Counted from the first letter of the stretch, positions 31,103-43,117 are shown. The stretch: DNA of 64,000 bases from Chara braunii (GCA_003427395.1 BFEA01000345.1:1435545-1499544); one strand, 5' to 3'. Numbers and translations are program-made. The notes: a model not told the origin generated them from the letters alone.

Positions 31103-32714
31103 TGCTGGCTCTTGTGGCAGGGGCTGTTTGTGGGTGAAGCCAACATCCTTCCATTTTTGCCCCCCAGTTGACTTTCATGTTTGTTGCCAATGAGAAAAGG
31201 TGTATAACCTGAGAGAGAGCGCGCACACTGTCATCATCTGCTTTGATGAGGACAGTGAGGTCATCCGCGAACAGCGACGTTATTGGGATAAGGTGGTCCG
31301 GGATTTCTGGGATAGGCACTCTGCTGATCTTAGGGTGGGCTCTGAGGGAGGAGGCCAACGCTTCCATCACAATCACGAACAACAGAGGTGCGATTGGGTC
31401 ACCCTGTCGCACCGACCTGTGGAGGTGTATTGGTGGCGAGAGATGGGCATTAAGCGCAATATTCGTGGTGGCCGTCCTATGAAGAATTTGTACCCAATGG
31501 CAAAAGACCGGGCCGAAGTCCATCCGACCCAAGCACATGTCTAGAAAGTCCCAATCGACATGATCGTAGGCTTTCTCGAAATCAATGAAAATAATAGCAG
31601 CGTGGCCTTTCGTTGACGAGCGTACTAGATGATCTCATTGACCAGTAGCACATTATCCTGAATATTACGATTAGGCATGAAGCCTAGGGCAGCAATCTTT
31701 TAGTCATTGCCTTCGCCACCATCTTGTATGGGACTGGGGGGAGGGTTATAGGTCTGTAATTTTTGATGTCCTCCTTGTCACCTTTTTTGTAGAGGAGTGT
31801 GGTCACTCCTTGTCCGATCATGCCCCCAAAGGTACCTTCTTTTTGGACTGCAAAAATATATTCCATCAGGCCGTCCTTAAGAAGGTCCCAGAATTGAGTC
31901 TAGAATTCCTTCGGGAATGAGTCGATACCGGGAGTCTTTTCATCGTCCATGTCTCTCAGCGCCTCCCAGACCTCTTGTTGAGTGAGGGGGGCATCAAGGT
32001 CGTTCTTTTGAGTGTCCGTGAGGCGCGTTTGGACTGTTGTCAGCAGTTCGTCCCTTGCCTGACGCACGTGTTCGGCAGGCTTGTTTGGTGTCTGGGAGGT
32101 GAGAAAAGATTCCGATAGTATTGGGCAGCATAATCTGTTATGGAGTACGCGTTGTTTGCTGGCTGGGCTGCGCCATCCAGAGGGTGTCTAAGCACGGGGA
32201 CAGTGTTGGCTCTCGCTCTGGCTTTTGCTTTGTTGAAGAAGCTCTTTGTCATTGTGCCCTCCGTGTGTGCTCGTTTTATCCTGGCTAATATCCTCCATGT
32301 CTGTGCTTGTTGTTCAATATAGGTTTGGAGGTGGTCTCTGGCTTCCTGCAGTCTGTCAAATGTGGCGCCATGTTGTGGATCTTCCATAAGTTGCTCGTCC
32401 CAATCTTCGAGATCCTTCATCAGTTTTTCAAGGAGAGCCTTGCGGTCCCTGGCGTGTTGTATGGAGAACTTTTTGGCTCTATCTCTCATCTGCGCCACAC
32501 CTTCATTAAACCATTTCACTCTATCCCCTGATACCGGTTTACGAGTTTGCCAGTATTCCCAGAAGGAAGTGATGGTATCCTTGAATTTCGAAAGGGGGAG
32601 CAGAGACGTGTTCAATTTGAAGAATCCAGGACCCCTGTGGATGTGATTGTCCCAGGATAGGCCAAGTGTGATCATGCGATGGTCAAAGGACTTGCAGGGG
32701 CTAGGATAGGCCAA
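31086..32714 (-). pseudogene. LINE reverse transcriptase
   Basis: The frame 32,714-32,040 holds the endonuclease end and the region before RT (FFKLNTSLL, SFFNKAKARARANTVP). The frame 31,866-31,684 has the fingers motif TLLYKKGDKEDIKNYRPITL. The frame 31,538-31,086 has SVRQGDPIAPLLFVIVMEAL and the catalytic SLFADDLTVLI, with FADD at 31,271-31,260, then NMKVNWGAK. The catalytic aspartates are intact. Missing sequence between 31,860 and 32,040 and between 31,680 and 31,540 is present in other frames with stops. The closest relative in this window is the plus-strand remnant at 7.8 kb. Confidence 0.92.
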
Positions 32715-32752
32715 GTGTGATCATGCGATGGTCAAAGGACTTGCAGGGGCTG
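32655..32752 (-). repeat. 49-bp exact tandem duplication across the endonuclease-RT junction
   Basis: GGATAGGCCAAGTGTGATCA starts at 32,655 and again at 32,704, identical for 48-49 bp. The unit codes for the DHRMITL part of the endonuclease. It is not a multiple of three, so it shifts the frame. Confidence 0.95.
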
Positions 32753-33544
32753 ATGGTAGTTATTTCTGTTATTGTAACTAGGCCGACCAGTCCTTTGATA
32801 CTAGCGTGAGGTCTAGACGAGAGTTGGCCAGTCCTCGTTCACCTCTGGATGACATTCAAGTGTAGGCACGTTGAGAGGGGTGTTCACGGTCCTCCATGAA
32901 TTGCCTAAGCATAAGCACATCCAGTCCCACTCCGGTCTGCTGCAAATCCCCATGGTCTTGTGAGTGGGAGGGGGACCTGCGGTCCATAGCCGGGTCGAGC
33001 GTGGTGTTGAAGTCCCCTACTAAGATGTGTGGGGCGTCCACTGGCAGGTGGTTTTGAAGAGAAGCCCAGAATTCTAGCCTACTGGTGGGGTCGCTCATGC
33101 ATAGATATTGGTCAGGTAAAATTCTTCTTCTTCGAAGATCAGTTTGAGGCAGACCCACCTCCCGTGCTGCTCATCTCTGTCCACGCTGACCGGCTTCAAT
33201 TTTGAGGATAGGGGAAGCCAGATCGCCACCCCTGCAGATGCCCTGTTTCTGGCCGGTGCGGAGTAGGATACATATGGCCATATGGATTTCCCTTTTGCGT
33301 TGTGTGCTGGGGTGTCCTGCAGGTGCGTTTCTTGTATACAAACTGCATCTGGCCAAGACCCCGTTGCCGGGGGTTTTATCATATTGAAAATCGCCTCCTT
33401 TTTTTCTGTTGATGCTTGAATAAGCCCATTGACGTTAAGAGAGCGAATGTCTATGTTTGCCTGGGCCAGCTTGATTGCCCATTGGGGTGGCCTCTTGACT
33501 CTAGGAAAGACGTGGGGGGGGGGGGTGGATATTGGGGGGGCCAC
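32752..33544 (-). pseudogene. LINE endonuclease (exonuclease-endonuclease-phosphatase fold)
   Basis: The frame 33,544-33,095 gives IRSLNVNGL (metal-binding Asn), VCIQETHL (catalytic Glu), GVAIWL and FYLTNIYA. After a frame change, 33,158-32,856 gives ILVGDFNTTLD (the GDFN motif). The last motif (DHRMITL, with the catalytic Asp-His pair) lies at the start of the next piece below 32,714. These are the hallmarks of LINE apurinic-like endonuclease, which nicks the target to prime reverse transcription. Frame breaks between motifs make it inactive as written. Confidence 0.88.
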
Positions 33545-33579
33545 GATCGGGAGGGCGGCGGAGGGGGGGTGGTGCAGGG

Positions 33580-33637
33580 AGGCCCGGGTGAGCGGTCCGG
33601 ACCCCGGGAGGCCCGGGTGAGCGGTCCGGACCCCGGG
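33580..33637. repeat. 29-bp exact tandem duplication
   Basis: AGGCCCGGGTGAGCGGTCC and the following bases occur at 33,580 and 33,609. Identical copies, very GC-rich. The length shifts the reading frame just upstream of the endonuclease. Confidence 0.9.
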
Positions 33638-33831
33638 TCGGGGCCCTTAGCTCGGGCGGAGAGTCAAAAGGCTGCCCTTGTGCCGTGACCGCGGATCGGC
33701 GGGCCCCATTCGTGAGCAGACTGCTGCTGCTTGCCGCCACGGTTCTCGATAAGGGTGGGACCATCATTTTGTCATTACTAGGCAGTTTCCGGGCCAGATC
33801 GTCAAGACATGATCTTGACGGGGAGCACAGA

Positions 33832-34728
33832 CTACGGGTCATCCCACTGGTTGTGTTCTTCGAGGATGTTATCTTCCAAGAAGGCCTGCATAAAGATCAG
33901 GACTCTACTTGCTATCCAAGCATAATTAGTCACAAATCTCGTTGTGGGGAGGTCCATCAGTTGCTGGTGGTTGAACCACCTGAAGTTCGCGCCTGTTTTG
34001 TTGGTCCCACTTTTGGGATCCAACAGGAGCAGGACCGGAATTATGCCCTTCGGAAATGTGTGTGTCTGAGGCAGGACCACCCCCACTACCTGTGATATGT
34101 TGGTCTCCCTAACCCAATATTTCAGACGCTTGAGGATCACAGTCGTTGATGGGTTACCCCTCCAACCTTCAATCGTCAGATTCATCGTCATCGGAGCAGT
34201 CATTGGTTGTTGGGGCTGGGCCGGCTGGCGGATGGTATCCACCGGTGGACCAAGGCGGAGCAGCCACTGGCCTTCTGCCCTCTCCCTTTTGATGGGGAAG
34301 ATGGCTACCCCCGGGGGCATCACCACTGGGGAGCTGTCGTCCTCTTGTAACCGCACCACCTCCCGCATCTTTTTCGGTGGAGTGTCCAAATGACAGTCCT
34401 CATCTGAGTGTAACAAATTATCATCCTTGGCTTCTTGGACGACTCCCGTTACACAGCTTCGGGCCCCTGAGGGGCCAGCTGAAGGTGGGCCTGGCTGTCT
34501 TTCCAACAATTTGACCGAATTTTGTGGCGTTGCACCCTTCTGGGATGGTTTCCAACGACCATCGACCCTGTTTCTGCCGGTGTGGGCGGACTGAGGAGTG
34601 GGGTGGTGGGCATGGGATGTTGGATGGGTCACAACCAGGTCAATTGTCGGTTGTTGATGGCCTGCGTCCCCGGACTGAGGAGTGGGGTGGTGGGCACGGG
34701 ATGTTGGATGGGTCACAACCAGGTCCAT
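33832..34728 (-). pseudogene. Unidentified LINE-internal frame with duplicated segment
   Basis: 298 codons. The N-terminal part carries an 84-bp in-frame tandem duplication (DLVVTHPTS..HHPTPQS twice). The C-terminal 130 residues look like a folded domain (LTIEGWRGNPSTTVILKRLK, VVGVVLPQTHTFPKGI, FMQAFLEDNILEEHN). I do not recognise it. It lies between the Gln-rich region and the endonuclease, so it may be the end of ORF1 or the start of ORF2. Confidence 0.5.
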
Positions 34729-34757
34729 TGTCGGTTGCTGATGGCCTGCGTCCCCGG
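34588..34757 (-). repeat. 84-bp tandem duplication
   Basis: GGACTGAGGAGTGGGGTGG starts at 34,588 and at 34,672. The two copies differ at three or four positions and the frame is preserved (28 codons). Confidence 0.9.
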
Positions 34758-34807
34758 GTTATTCTTTGACGGTGTGCAGCGTGGTGCAGAGTTCATGCAC
34801 CAGTATT

Positions 34808-37460
34808 TTAGGTCCGGGCAAGTCCCTCGTGGAGGAATGCCTCCCCAATGTCCTCCAGGAGTGGGCGAGTGGTGTCGTCTGATTTTTCTCCAAATCGAGC
34901 CTTGGCGTAGTTGTTGATTTTGTCTAGGAAATCATTGGCCACCAGCACGATTGCAGCTCCCACATCCATCCAGTCAATTGCTGAGACTGTCTTGTACTTG
35001 TCGACCGTAGCCAGGACCCTAGGGCTGTATATCAAGACATTTTTGGCCTCTCCCCAATATCTGTTGTTCAGGTTGTCCCCAGGGTTGTCTTCTGACATGG
35101 AAAAAATCTTGGTGAGGGTCCATTCTGTGAGGAATGCGAGTTTTTGCTGGACCTCTTCGTTAGCCACCAGAGGCGGCGAGCCAGCCTCCTTCGGTGGTGT
35201 CGACTGTGGAAGAACCGGCTCCACCTCCATGTCCACAGGCTGGGCTTGCTGTTGATTCAGCTGTGGCTGATCGGAAGGGGGGGCGGATGTGTCCATATCC
35301 TGGGGTATCTGTCAGTCATTGTACCAGTCTGGAAGAGTAATGGCTGAATGTTCTGGCATAGAGTGTAGCTGCTGTTCCTGTGCTTTTTGCCTTTCTGCCT
35401 CTTGCAGCCAGAACATTTGCAGTTGGAGTTGCTGCTGCTGCAGCACTGGTTGCTGTTGACAGCAGAGCTGGTGCTGCCATTGCAAGTGCAGGTGTTGAAG
35501 CAGCAACTGCTGCTGTGTCAGCCTATCCTGGTGTTGTTGATGTTGATATTGCGCCAGCTGTGCTTGGAGTAGCATCCGCAGGTGCTCACAGTCCTTCTGT
35601 TGGATGAAGTGTTGTTGCTGTCGTTGCTGGTCCTGCATCTGAATTTGTGTTTGTGCCGTGATGTTGAAATGGCGCTGCTGCTGCAGCAAGTGTTCCTGTT
35701 GTTGTTGGTTTTGTTGTTGATTATGGTACTCCTGTTGTTGGTGCGATGAGCGGCACAGCGAGGTTTGCAGGGAGCAGTGTTGTCCGATCTTCGGGTCGGG
35801 ACACTTCAGTGGCCAGTTCTGTTTACATTCCTGGTCGGACTGCTGCCTCAATACCGCCTCCGCCAGCTGGTCAGTCTCGACTCTAGTGTTTTGATATTTC
35901 TCCTCCAGGTCGAAATGCTCTTGTTGCGCCGTTGGCCCTTGCCGGCCAGTTTGGATCTTTTCATGATCCTGTTGTTCCTCTTCCCCGCCTTTAGAGTCGG
36001 TTTGGAGTTCCGGGGCAGGTGTCGATTGTCGATCCCGGGTGTTCGGGTGGTCCCGGGTCCCTCCATACGCCTCGTCCCCGTCCTCTTCTGGGGGGCGGGG
36101 ACGAGTCTGCTGTTTGACATCTTTCGGGGGAGGGAGCAGGAGGAACTTTCGCTCTCGGGTGAGCTCTGAGACCACCACCTTGAGTCTTGAGGTCTGTGGC
36201 CCTTTGTCATCAACGCTGGGTATACCGTCTGGCATTCAAGTGTGTTCTTGTCCTCCGTCCCCATTCTCATTCTGGCACTCTAATTTTGTTCCTGGCTCCC
36301 CATTTGACTGCGATTGTGGTTGCGACTGTAACTGCGGTTGTGACTGTGATAGTCTCAGGTTGCTCGCAGCGGGTGGTTGCGATTGTGACTGCGGTTGTGA
36401 CTGTGATAGCCTCAAGCTAATCGTAGTGCCCACTGGTGACTCTTGCAGGGAGCAGGAGGAGGGTTGTGATCGCAGAAGTTGCATGTGGGTGTTCCCGTGA
36501 CCGGGCAGCGGTTGGAGCTCGTTCCCTGGTGGAGCCTTTGTTGGGGAGAGTGGGTCTACCGACAGTGAGAGGGGAGGGGCAGCCGACAGTCTCTTCTTAC
36601 CCTTTGAGACCCCCCGGGGTTGAGTGAACGCTGCACCTTTAATCTTGGTGAGGAGGGAGTTGGCTTTGAGCCACATTTGGTGGGGGTAAGGTTTTGGACT
36701 TTCTCCCCTCCGTCCTATTACCTTCGTCTCTCCCTCCGACTGCCGAGGACGTCTCTCCCGTCTCCCTTGGTCGGTTCGCAGCGTGTGTGATCAATTGCAT
36801 GTCCCCTGCTGCCTTTGTGGGGGAGTGCATCCCTTGAAACAGTCGAGCCGATTCATCATTATTGTCTTCAGCAACCGGGGACATCAATGCTTTGTGTATG
36901 GGGGGGGCGCAATTGGGTTTGTCAGGCTGTGTTGTCCTCGGTTGTTCAGTTTCTCCAGTATGAGTGGCCATGGCCGGGATCGGGGTCGGCTGAGACAACT
37001 CGGGCTCTGTCCCGTTAGCTCCCTCCCGGACGTGAATAGACAGACCTGATCTGTCATATTGCCCCATCAACCGATCTTGCTGTGTTGTGACCTCCTGCCC
37101 CTGATCTGAGTTTGCTTTAGAGGTTGTCTTTACCGGTCATTCCATCTGAGCTTCAAACGTCTGGGGCTGTTGCATTAGAGGGGGGGCTCCCTTTCCTACA
37201 GGCTGCATTTGGTCTTTCTGTAGCGATGCGACTTGTGAGGTTAGTGGTTGTGGAAGCCGGCGTGCCTGTAATGTTCGCAGGTTGCCGGGTCCATTATTGT
37301 CGCCATCCCCCGGCCGGCCATGGTGGTGCTCGGTCCGCCCTTCTTGAGATAGTCGTCCGTGGGGGGGAGCTGAGGGTCCCTCCTTTGTCTTGGGTTTGTA
37401 AACCAAGCGGGAAGGTGTCAGTCCTTCGTTTTTTTGTGCCGATTGTGTTGCACGTGTCAC
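34808..37460 (-). pseudogene. Pro/Ser/Gln-rich coding region of LINE, several frames
   Basis: Two Pro-rich frames (37,460-37,137 and 37,070-36,639) lie in the same frame. A third frame runs from 36,676 to 34,808 over about 620 codons with only two in-frame stops (36,238 and 35,314). It contains a basic stretch (KGKKRLSAAPP) and SQSQPQ repeats at 36,300-36,420. A 140-residue Gln-rich block (about 35,350-35,800) and a normal-looking C-terminal domain (KIFSMSEDNPGD, IYSPRVLATVDKYKTV) follow. Composition and continuity suggest real protein, probably an extended ORF1 tail or an extra ORF. No known domain was recognised. Confidence 0.55.
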
Positions 37461-37470
37461 AGACCGAAGT

Positions 37471-38229
37471 CTATCTGAACTCGCCGGTGCCTATTCTTTT
37501 AGCATTCTGGGTATGGCTCATCTTGTCTGATTTTCCCTTACTCGTTTGACCTCCGTTTCCACGGTCCCCAGACTTCGGTGCCACTTTTGGAGTGGCGGTT
37601 TGCTTTGCGCCTTCGCTTGTTCCAATTCTTGCTCCGGAGTGAAAGGCCGCCGGCTGACCTTCACCCCGCCATATCCATTTCCCTGGCCGTCCATCAGCAC
37701 ATGTTTTAAAGAGCCAGCCTTGCAATTCCTTCTCTTCCGGATACCATTTCTCCTCGTCATGCGGATCCGGAGTCACGAGGCCCTTGATGCCTTTCTTCTT
37801 GTTAGTTCTGGTTGTTGGACAAGAGTCGTCTGAACACAGGTGGCCCCTTGTCTTACATGCATAACACCAGGGGTCCTGTGTATGGCTGACTGGAAACGAG
37901 AACTCTCTACCCCCCAGGGAGTATCTCCACTCCTCATTGAGGGGAAAGGGGTAGGAGTCGTCCCATTCCACGGCGACGAGCAGGGTATCGTCCCTTTTAC
38001 CCAGGAATTGTGGCAGGTCTGTTATGAAACCTTTGACGTGGGCGATATTCTCGAGATCGGTGAGAATCGCCCCTTGCACACACAGCGGGACAAATCTAAA
38101 TTCGACCCAGAAGTTGGTCTTCATTAGGTGCTCTCTTCGTTCGTCTACGGATTGTGGATCGACCGGGGACCAAGGTAAGACCCGCACCTGACTCCCCCTG
38201 AATTGCAGAGCCCTATTTCTGAGCAAAAG
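37471..38229 (-). pseudogene. LINE ORF1, rest of DUF4283-like fold and zinc knuckle
   Basis: Continues the ORF1 frame after the TAA: RNRALQFRG, VLPWSPVDP (the PWSP..DP signature), FWVEFRFVPLCVQG and ITDLPQFLGKRD. Then comes CYACKTRGHLCSDDSC, a CCHC-type knuckle whose last spacing is six residues instead of four (CX2CX4HX6C). ORF1 proteins of this type bind element RNA and act as chaperones. A second Trp-rich stretch (GWLFKTCADGRPGKWIWRG) follows before the frame ends. Confidence 0.75.
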
Positions 38230-39147
38230 TTAATTGTCTGTTGAATACAGGGCGACCACCGTGATACATTCTGGGTTGTCCACTTCAATAAGGAAGTGGT
38301 CGTAAACCAGTTGTCTGTCAGGTTTGATCATAGCCAGCCTGTCTGTGATCCATTTGACCCTGTCGTTAATTACCATTCCTGGCTGCATGGGCTGAAATCG
38401 GAAGTGGACTGCTTTTTGAGTGTAGATGAAGTCTCTTGTGGCCCTGGCCGTCGGTGGGAATATCGAGTGAGGGTATATGTACCCATCCTTCACTTGGAAT
38501 TTTCTTTCAGGTTCAACATGCAGTTGCTGGATAAAGTGGCTTTTGAGTGGGGCAATGAAATCAAGGGAGGCTGATCTGTTTGCATCCGACTGAGTCGGGC
38601 CTGAGAGTGCACGAAGGAGCTGGGGGGACAATTTTTTACAGCTTACTGAGGCGGCCGGGTCAACTGTGGTTCGCGGCCCATTTCCCACCAGCCTGTCCTT
38701 CCATGTTCTGTTATGTCCTTCCTGTTCCGATATTGCGTTGTGTTCCCCTTGTTTTCCATTGTCCAGGCTGCCCGATAGCAGGTCTGCCTTTGGGCAGTAC
38801 TCAATCGGTTCCTTATCCTTCCTCAATCCATTGTCCTTCCCCTGTTTCGGTAGTGTATCACGAAGTTCTTCACCACATAGTTCTGGACTGTCTGAGGGCC
38901 GAGGCGCTGTTGTTCCATCCTTCCCCCCCTCATCTTCTGTGAGTGATGGATGTGTGCTCACCCCGGACCTCATTTTTGATACCAGCACGTCCCCCACTGT
39001 TACGGTGCGGGTCGGGCCAGTCTTGTTGTCTGCATCAGTCAAGCGCTTCATTTCGGTTTCTCTTTTATTATTTAGCTTGTAATCCGTGTAATCTAGGTTC
39101 AGACAAGACACAACTGTTCCTATGTGGGCCGAAATCCCGGTTAGCAC
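38230..39147 (-). pseudogene. LINE ORF1, N-terminal part
   Basis: 305 codons. The first 200 are hydrophilic. The last 100 (VHFRFQPMQPGMVINDRVKWITDRLAMIK, shown in parts: VKWITDRLAMIK, YDHFLIEVDNPECI) look like the start of a DUF4283-type RNA-binding fold as found in plant LINE ORF1. An in-frame TAA at 38,232-38,230 interrupts it. The same frame continues directly after the stop with the rest of the fold, so the stop is probably a point mutation. The true start may be upstream or at an internal ATG. Confidence 0.7.
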
Positions 39148-39160
39148 CCCAGTTGCTTTG

Positions 39161-42050
39161 GTGTAGTAAGAGGAAGCTGTGTTGCGACCCTGACATGATA
39201 CGACTCATTCCTTTTTCCTTTTGACCAGGGTTGTGGTAGCTCTGTTTTGACCGAATTTAGGTTATGATATATTTCGGCACAACGTTTGTGTGTTGACTGT
39301 GCCCTGACGCGCCCCTACTCGTAGATGAAGAGTACCTTCCGTGGACGTGAAGAGAGCAATTGTTGTGCTCCTTACATCATGGAGGTTGTTTGTGCAAAAG
39401 GAGGTCTATTTACATGGTCGTAAGGAAAGAAGTTGGTGCACTCGCAAATCTGCGGACAGTGTTGTGCAAAAGGGTTTCGAGGACAGGCAACAGGGCAGGT
39501 AGGAACCTTGGACAGGATACACGAGGGATCTGGGCTGAACAGGGTTCACGAGGGAGCAGGGTTGACAACGCGGGGTCGGGACAGATGAAGTCGCAGAACA
39601 GGAGGCACGAGGGGGAAGATTATGAAGTTGGCGGGGGCATGACAAGGGGGGAGGTCACCGTTCGATCTGGAGTCGATGGTGCGGCGTTTCCATTTGGCTG
39701 TTGCGAACCTCCCACTGCTATCGCCTCTTCAGCCTGCGCCGTCCTTCCAGGGCGATCCCGTTCCACAGGCGCCGCCACGTGGCGCCCTTTGTGAGATTCC
39801 CCCAACCCGTTGACTTTGCAGTTCTGCTGTCTTTGTGTCCCCGTTCTCCAATTGTCAGTCAATATACCGAGTCGTCGTCCCGCCGGCGTCAACTCTCCGG
39901 TGTCACTCATCGCGCCGTCCTTCCAGGGTGATCACAGCCTCCAGGTGCCGCCATGTGGTACCCATTGTGAGATGCACCCCTTTTCTGCGATGCTTTTGTT
40001 TTTCTGACGATGTGTCCCTGTCCCCGCTTAGCTCGATATGCTGATTCACCGTGTCACCGTCATCAACTCCCCGGACCTATTGTCCACTGTTCTCACTTGC
40101 TGTCGTCGCCTCCCCTCTCTCTCCCCCAAATTGTCCTCATCGGGGATTTCGGTGGTCCGTTCCCTGCACTCTCCGTCCCGCCACTTGCCCCCTGTCATCA
40201 CACTGATCCTTCAACCATATACCGAGTCCATCTTGATGCTGGCGTCCAAGCTCTGATCTCGGTCCACGTGAGTAGACTCACTCCGGCACACGCTTGGCCG
40301 GGGGTTGTCGGTGCTCAATTCTCCCAGGGCAGCCGTCGTACATGCCGGCCATCTCCAGAAGCTTGCGCAGGTCCTGGCGGGCGAGCCCTGCCGCCCACGG
40401 GTCGCGTAGTCGCTGCGTCGCTGCGTCGGTATCTCAAATTTGTGCGTGGGTTCAAACCTCGACAACAACCCGTTTTGATTCTTTCAATCCATCTCTCTTC
40501 AATGTAACAAAACAGAATGTTTTGATTTAACATAAACTGCTCAGATGTCCACTAATGGAGGCGCTAATCATTTTTTCCCTGCTACACTCCATGCTAACAA
40601 GTGAGCTACAACACGCACGATCACCCGTCCTTGCACAACCATGCACATGAGCAAGATGGAGATCACACACAAGCGCACAAGAGGGGTCATTTCACATTCT
40701 CAAGGACCGGGCATGCATGTCAAGGGGAAAGGAAATGAACACACCTTTCCAATGACAAATTGGCACCCAATTGTAGATGTAGGAATCATGGAATCGAAGC
40801 AACTTATCTTCCAACCCAATCCCCTACACTGATTGTCTCCTCGGTCTCCATCACATTACCTCGGCCACAAGCAAGGCTAATGACCTTGAGACGAAGGTCT
40901 ACCACATCTCCATGCCTCAGCAATACACTCCACCAACACTTTTTGTCGATCCACAAGCACCCACCTAATGTAGCCGCAGGAATGCAACTTCCATCCGTCA
41001 CAACTCCATCCCTCAATAGCATGGATGCACCATTTTTTGCTTACATCGCTAAATTTCCCCACATGCGCATAGCTCCATCATGTTCCAATCTTTATTGGTG
41101 TAGGCAAACAACACCAGGTTAAGCATGACTTTTTGGTGATGCCCAAGTCAAGGTACACCATGGGCCGACGGATAGGCCAGTGCGAGGTCTCAATGGCTGA
41201 GTAGTGACACCTCAAGTCAGCATCAAAATGGGGCTTTGATCAAATGGTGTGATGGCCCAGGTCCAAGAGATTGAAGAGAGAAGACCGGACCTGCACTCCT
41301 CGCTGGTCTGGCGGCCTCGCTTCCATAAGGAGGAACCTTGGAGCCACTCTACCTATTGCTTTAAAATGGGTAGGGATGGGCCATGGCGTCAACTGTGCAA
41401 TGGTGGTTGTAGCTTGCCAGGTCTCATTGTCGGGGTTAGCTGGTCAATTTACGACCTGGTGGAACATTTCTTCATCTTTGGTTAGTTATCAGGCAATTGC
41501 TCCGTCTAATACTCGAGCAGTCCTGGCAGCTCCATTGAGAGGCCCGTCTTATCCCGTGTACACCCTGGACCCATCCGACTCCTATCATTTTGTGCAACTT
41601 GCGGCAACATTCATAATTTGGGCTAACTAGATCGACTCCCGTCACTCCACGGTACCAATTTATAATGGCAGCCCCACACCATCCTTGGGATAGGCATCCG
41701 CCCCCTTCTCTCTTTCTTTTTTTTTTTGCGGGCTTGTTTAGCTTAAGGCGGGCCCTTGACATTCAAAGGTAGGCCCAGTGTTTTCTCTCACTCAACGGGC
41801 AGGTGACTGACAAGCACAGGTAGTCCATACAATACCACGCATGCTACATCACTATACCTGTAATGACCCGCCAAACCGCACATTGAGAACACTGCTGATT
41901 TCTGAGATTTGCCGAGATTCCCTCATTCTGCTGCGTTTCTAAGTCTGTATGTGTGCCTGTCGGAGTGCTTGTCGGCCTGAGTGTGTGTGTGACCCGCAAG
42001 GGTACTTGTTCGTTTGGAGGCCCCGCAGGGCCGGTACTTACCTGTGGCCA
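39161..42050. other. No gene recognised; degenerate 176-bp repeat near 39.7-40.2 kb
   Basis: The left part may hold the LINE 5' untranslated region. CGCCGTCCTTCCAGGG occurs at 39,737 and 39,913 (period 176), with similar context up to about 40,210 (ATATACCGAGTC at 39,861 and 40,218). The rest shows no coding or RNA features. Open frames are short and of biased composition. Confidence 0.45.
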
Positions 42051-42190
42051 TGATTTTGAGGGTTGCAGCGGGAAAAACACTCAAGTAGCAGGGGTAGGGC
42101 CGCAACACTTAGAGCAGCTGGAAAAAAAGCGCTCATGTAACGTGATTTTGAGGGTTGCAGCAGGAAAAACACTCAAGTAGTGGGGGTAGG
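42051..42190. repeat. Direct repeat of about 48 bp, 92-bp period
   Basis: TGATTTTGAGGGTTGCAGC starts at 42,051 and 42,143. The copies share GGAAAAACACTCAAGTAG and a GGGGTAGG end. Confidence 0.85.
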
Positions 42191-43117
42191 CCCGTTGTCG
42201 GGCGGCTGCCTACCAGCCGAATGCTTATTTCCTGCAAGGATATAAAATTTCAGGTGTGTTTTTCTTATTTCTGCATGGTTTTTGAGATATGAATGCATGT
42301 TGGCTGTGGGGTCTGGCCGGGATCTTGAATTTTTGGTGTTTGCACTAACCTTTGGACAAGCAGGGGCGACGACCCGGAAGGAGGTCGCAAGCGGGCTCGA
42401 ATGCGAGCAGCAAATCGGGGGTTCTGACGAGGCGAAGGAAAGGCAACTGGCCTGTACGCGTCCACCACCAGTGGGTATGGAGGTCGGCCAGGAAAAATCA
42501 TGGAGACGATGATGAATAGAGGTGAGGCTCAGGGAGAGGTAGCTGCGGTCGCGGAATCTTGGCACTAGCGCCATGATGAGTTCTTTTTCCCAACCTCCAC
42601 CAAGGGGTGATCAGCTCTTACGATTGGTTTTAACACGGCTCGATGGTTGGTTGCTATGTTGGGTTTTGGTTCAGACATCACAGTATCGAGTGGTCAGTTT
42701 CAGTGCGTCACGAGCTGCTTCGATGCTGTTGCCAACACAGGGCAGACTTCGGCCGGATCACCTTAGTATGGCCTACGGATCTAAGGGATTGGTCAACGGG
42801 AACTGGCCACATGGTGAGTTGGGACATTCCACTAGTCTAGGACCAAGTCGGATCTTCTCCACTGAGGGATGATGGAAAGGTTCGGGTCCGGCGTAGCCAT
42901 GGACTAAACCGAGGGGGAGGGGAGCGTCGGCAACGTACTGTCCCACCAGTCAGCCCCGAGAGATGGGGCCGACGATAAGACCGAAGGGGATAGTCTCGCC
43001 AGATAGTCAACCCCTCGATTCTTGCGCGGCCATACCCTCTCAAGCTCTTGGTCACAAAAAGAAAACCGGTCGCGACTCGCACGGTATTCCCAACTGTCAA
43101 TTCGAAAACCAGGGCGG
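42191..43117. other. No gene recognised
   Basis: Mixed GC-rich sequence without a supported gene. GGTTCGGGTCCGGCGTAGCC at 42,879 resembles the box-B-like word at 4530 (18 of 20 bases). Confidence 0.4.

Larger units (their letters stand above)
29000..39160 (-). mobile_element. Large LINE (non-LTR retrotransposon) with long ORF1 region, degenerate
   Basis: The minus strand carries ORF1 (DUF4283-like fold plus zinc knuckle), a very long Pro/Ser/Gln-rich region, an apurinic endonuclease, reverse transcriptase with FADD, and a zf-RVT tail. This is the order of plant L1-type LINEs. About 10 kb in all, longer than typical plant LINEs. Many frame changes and stops show it is dead, although long coherent stretches remain. 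Ends are approximate; the 3' end below 29,085 has A-rich words but no clean tail. Confidence 0.85.

Noticed and set aside
35380-35720. CRISPR-like regular repeats in the CTG-rich region
   Set aside because: Irregular trinucleotide-rich coding repeat without conserved direct repeats and spacers; the genome is eukaryotic.
35380-36500. Plus-strand Ala/Val/Cys-rich frames
   Set aside because: Antisense shadows of the Gln-rich minus-strand LINE region.
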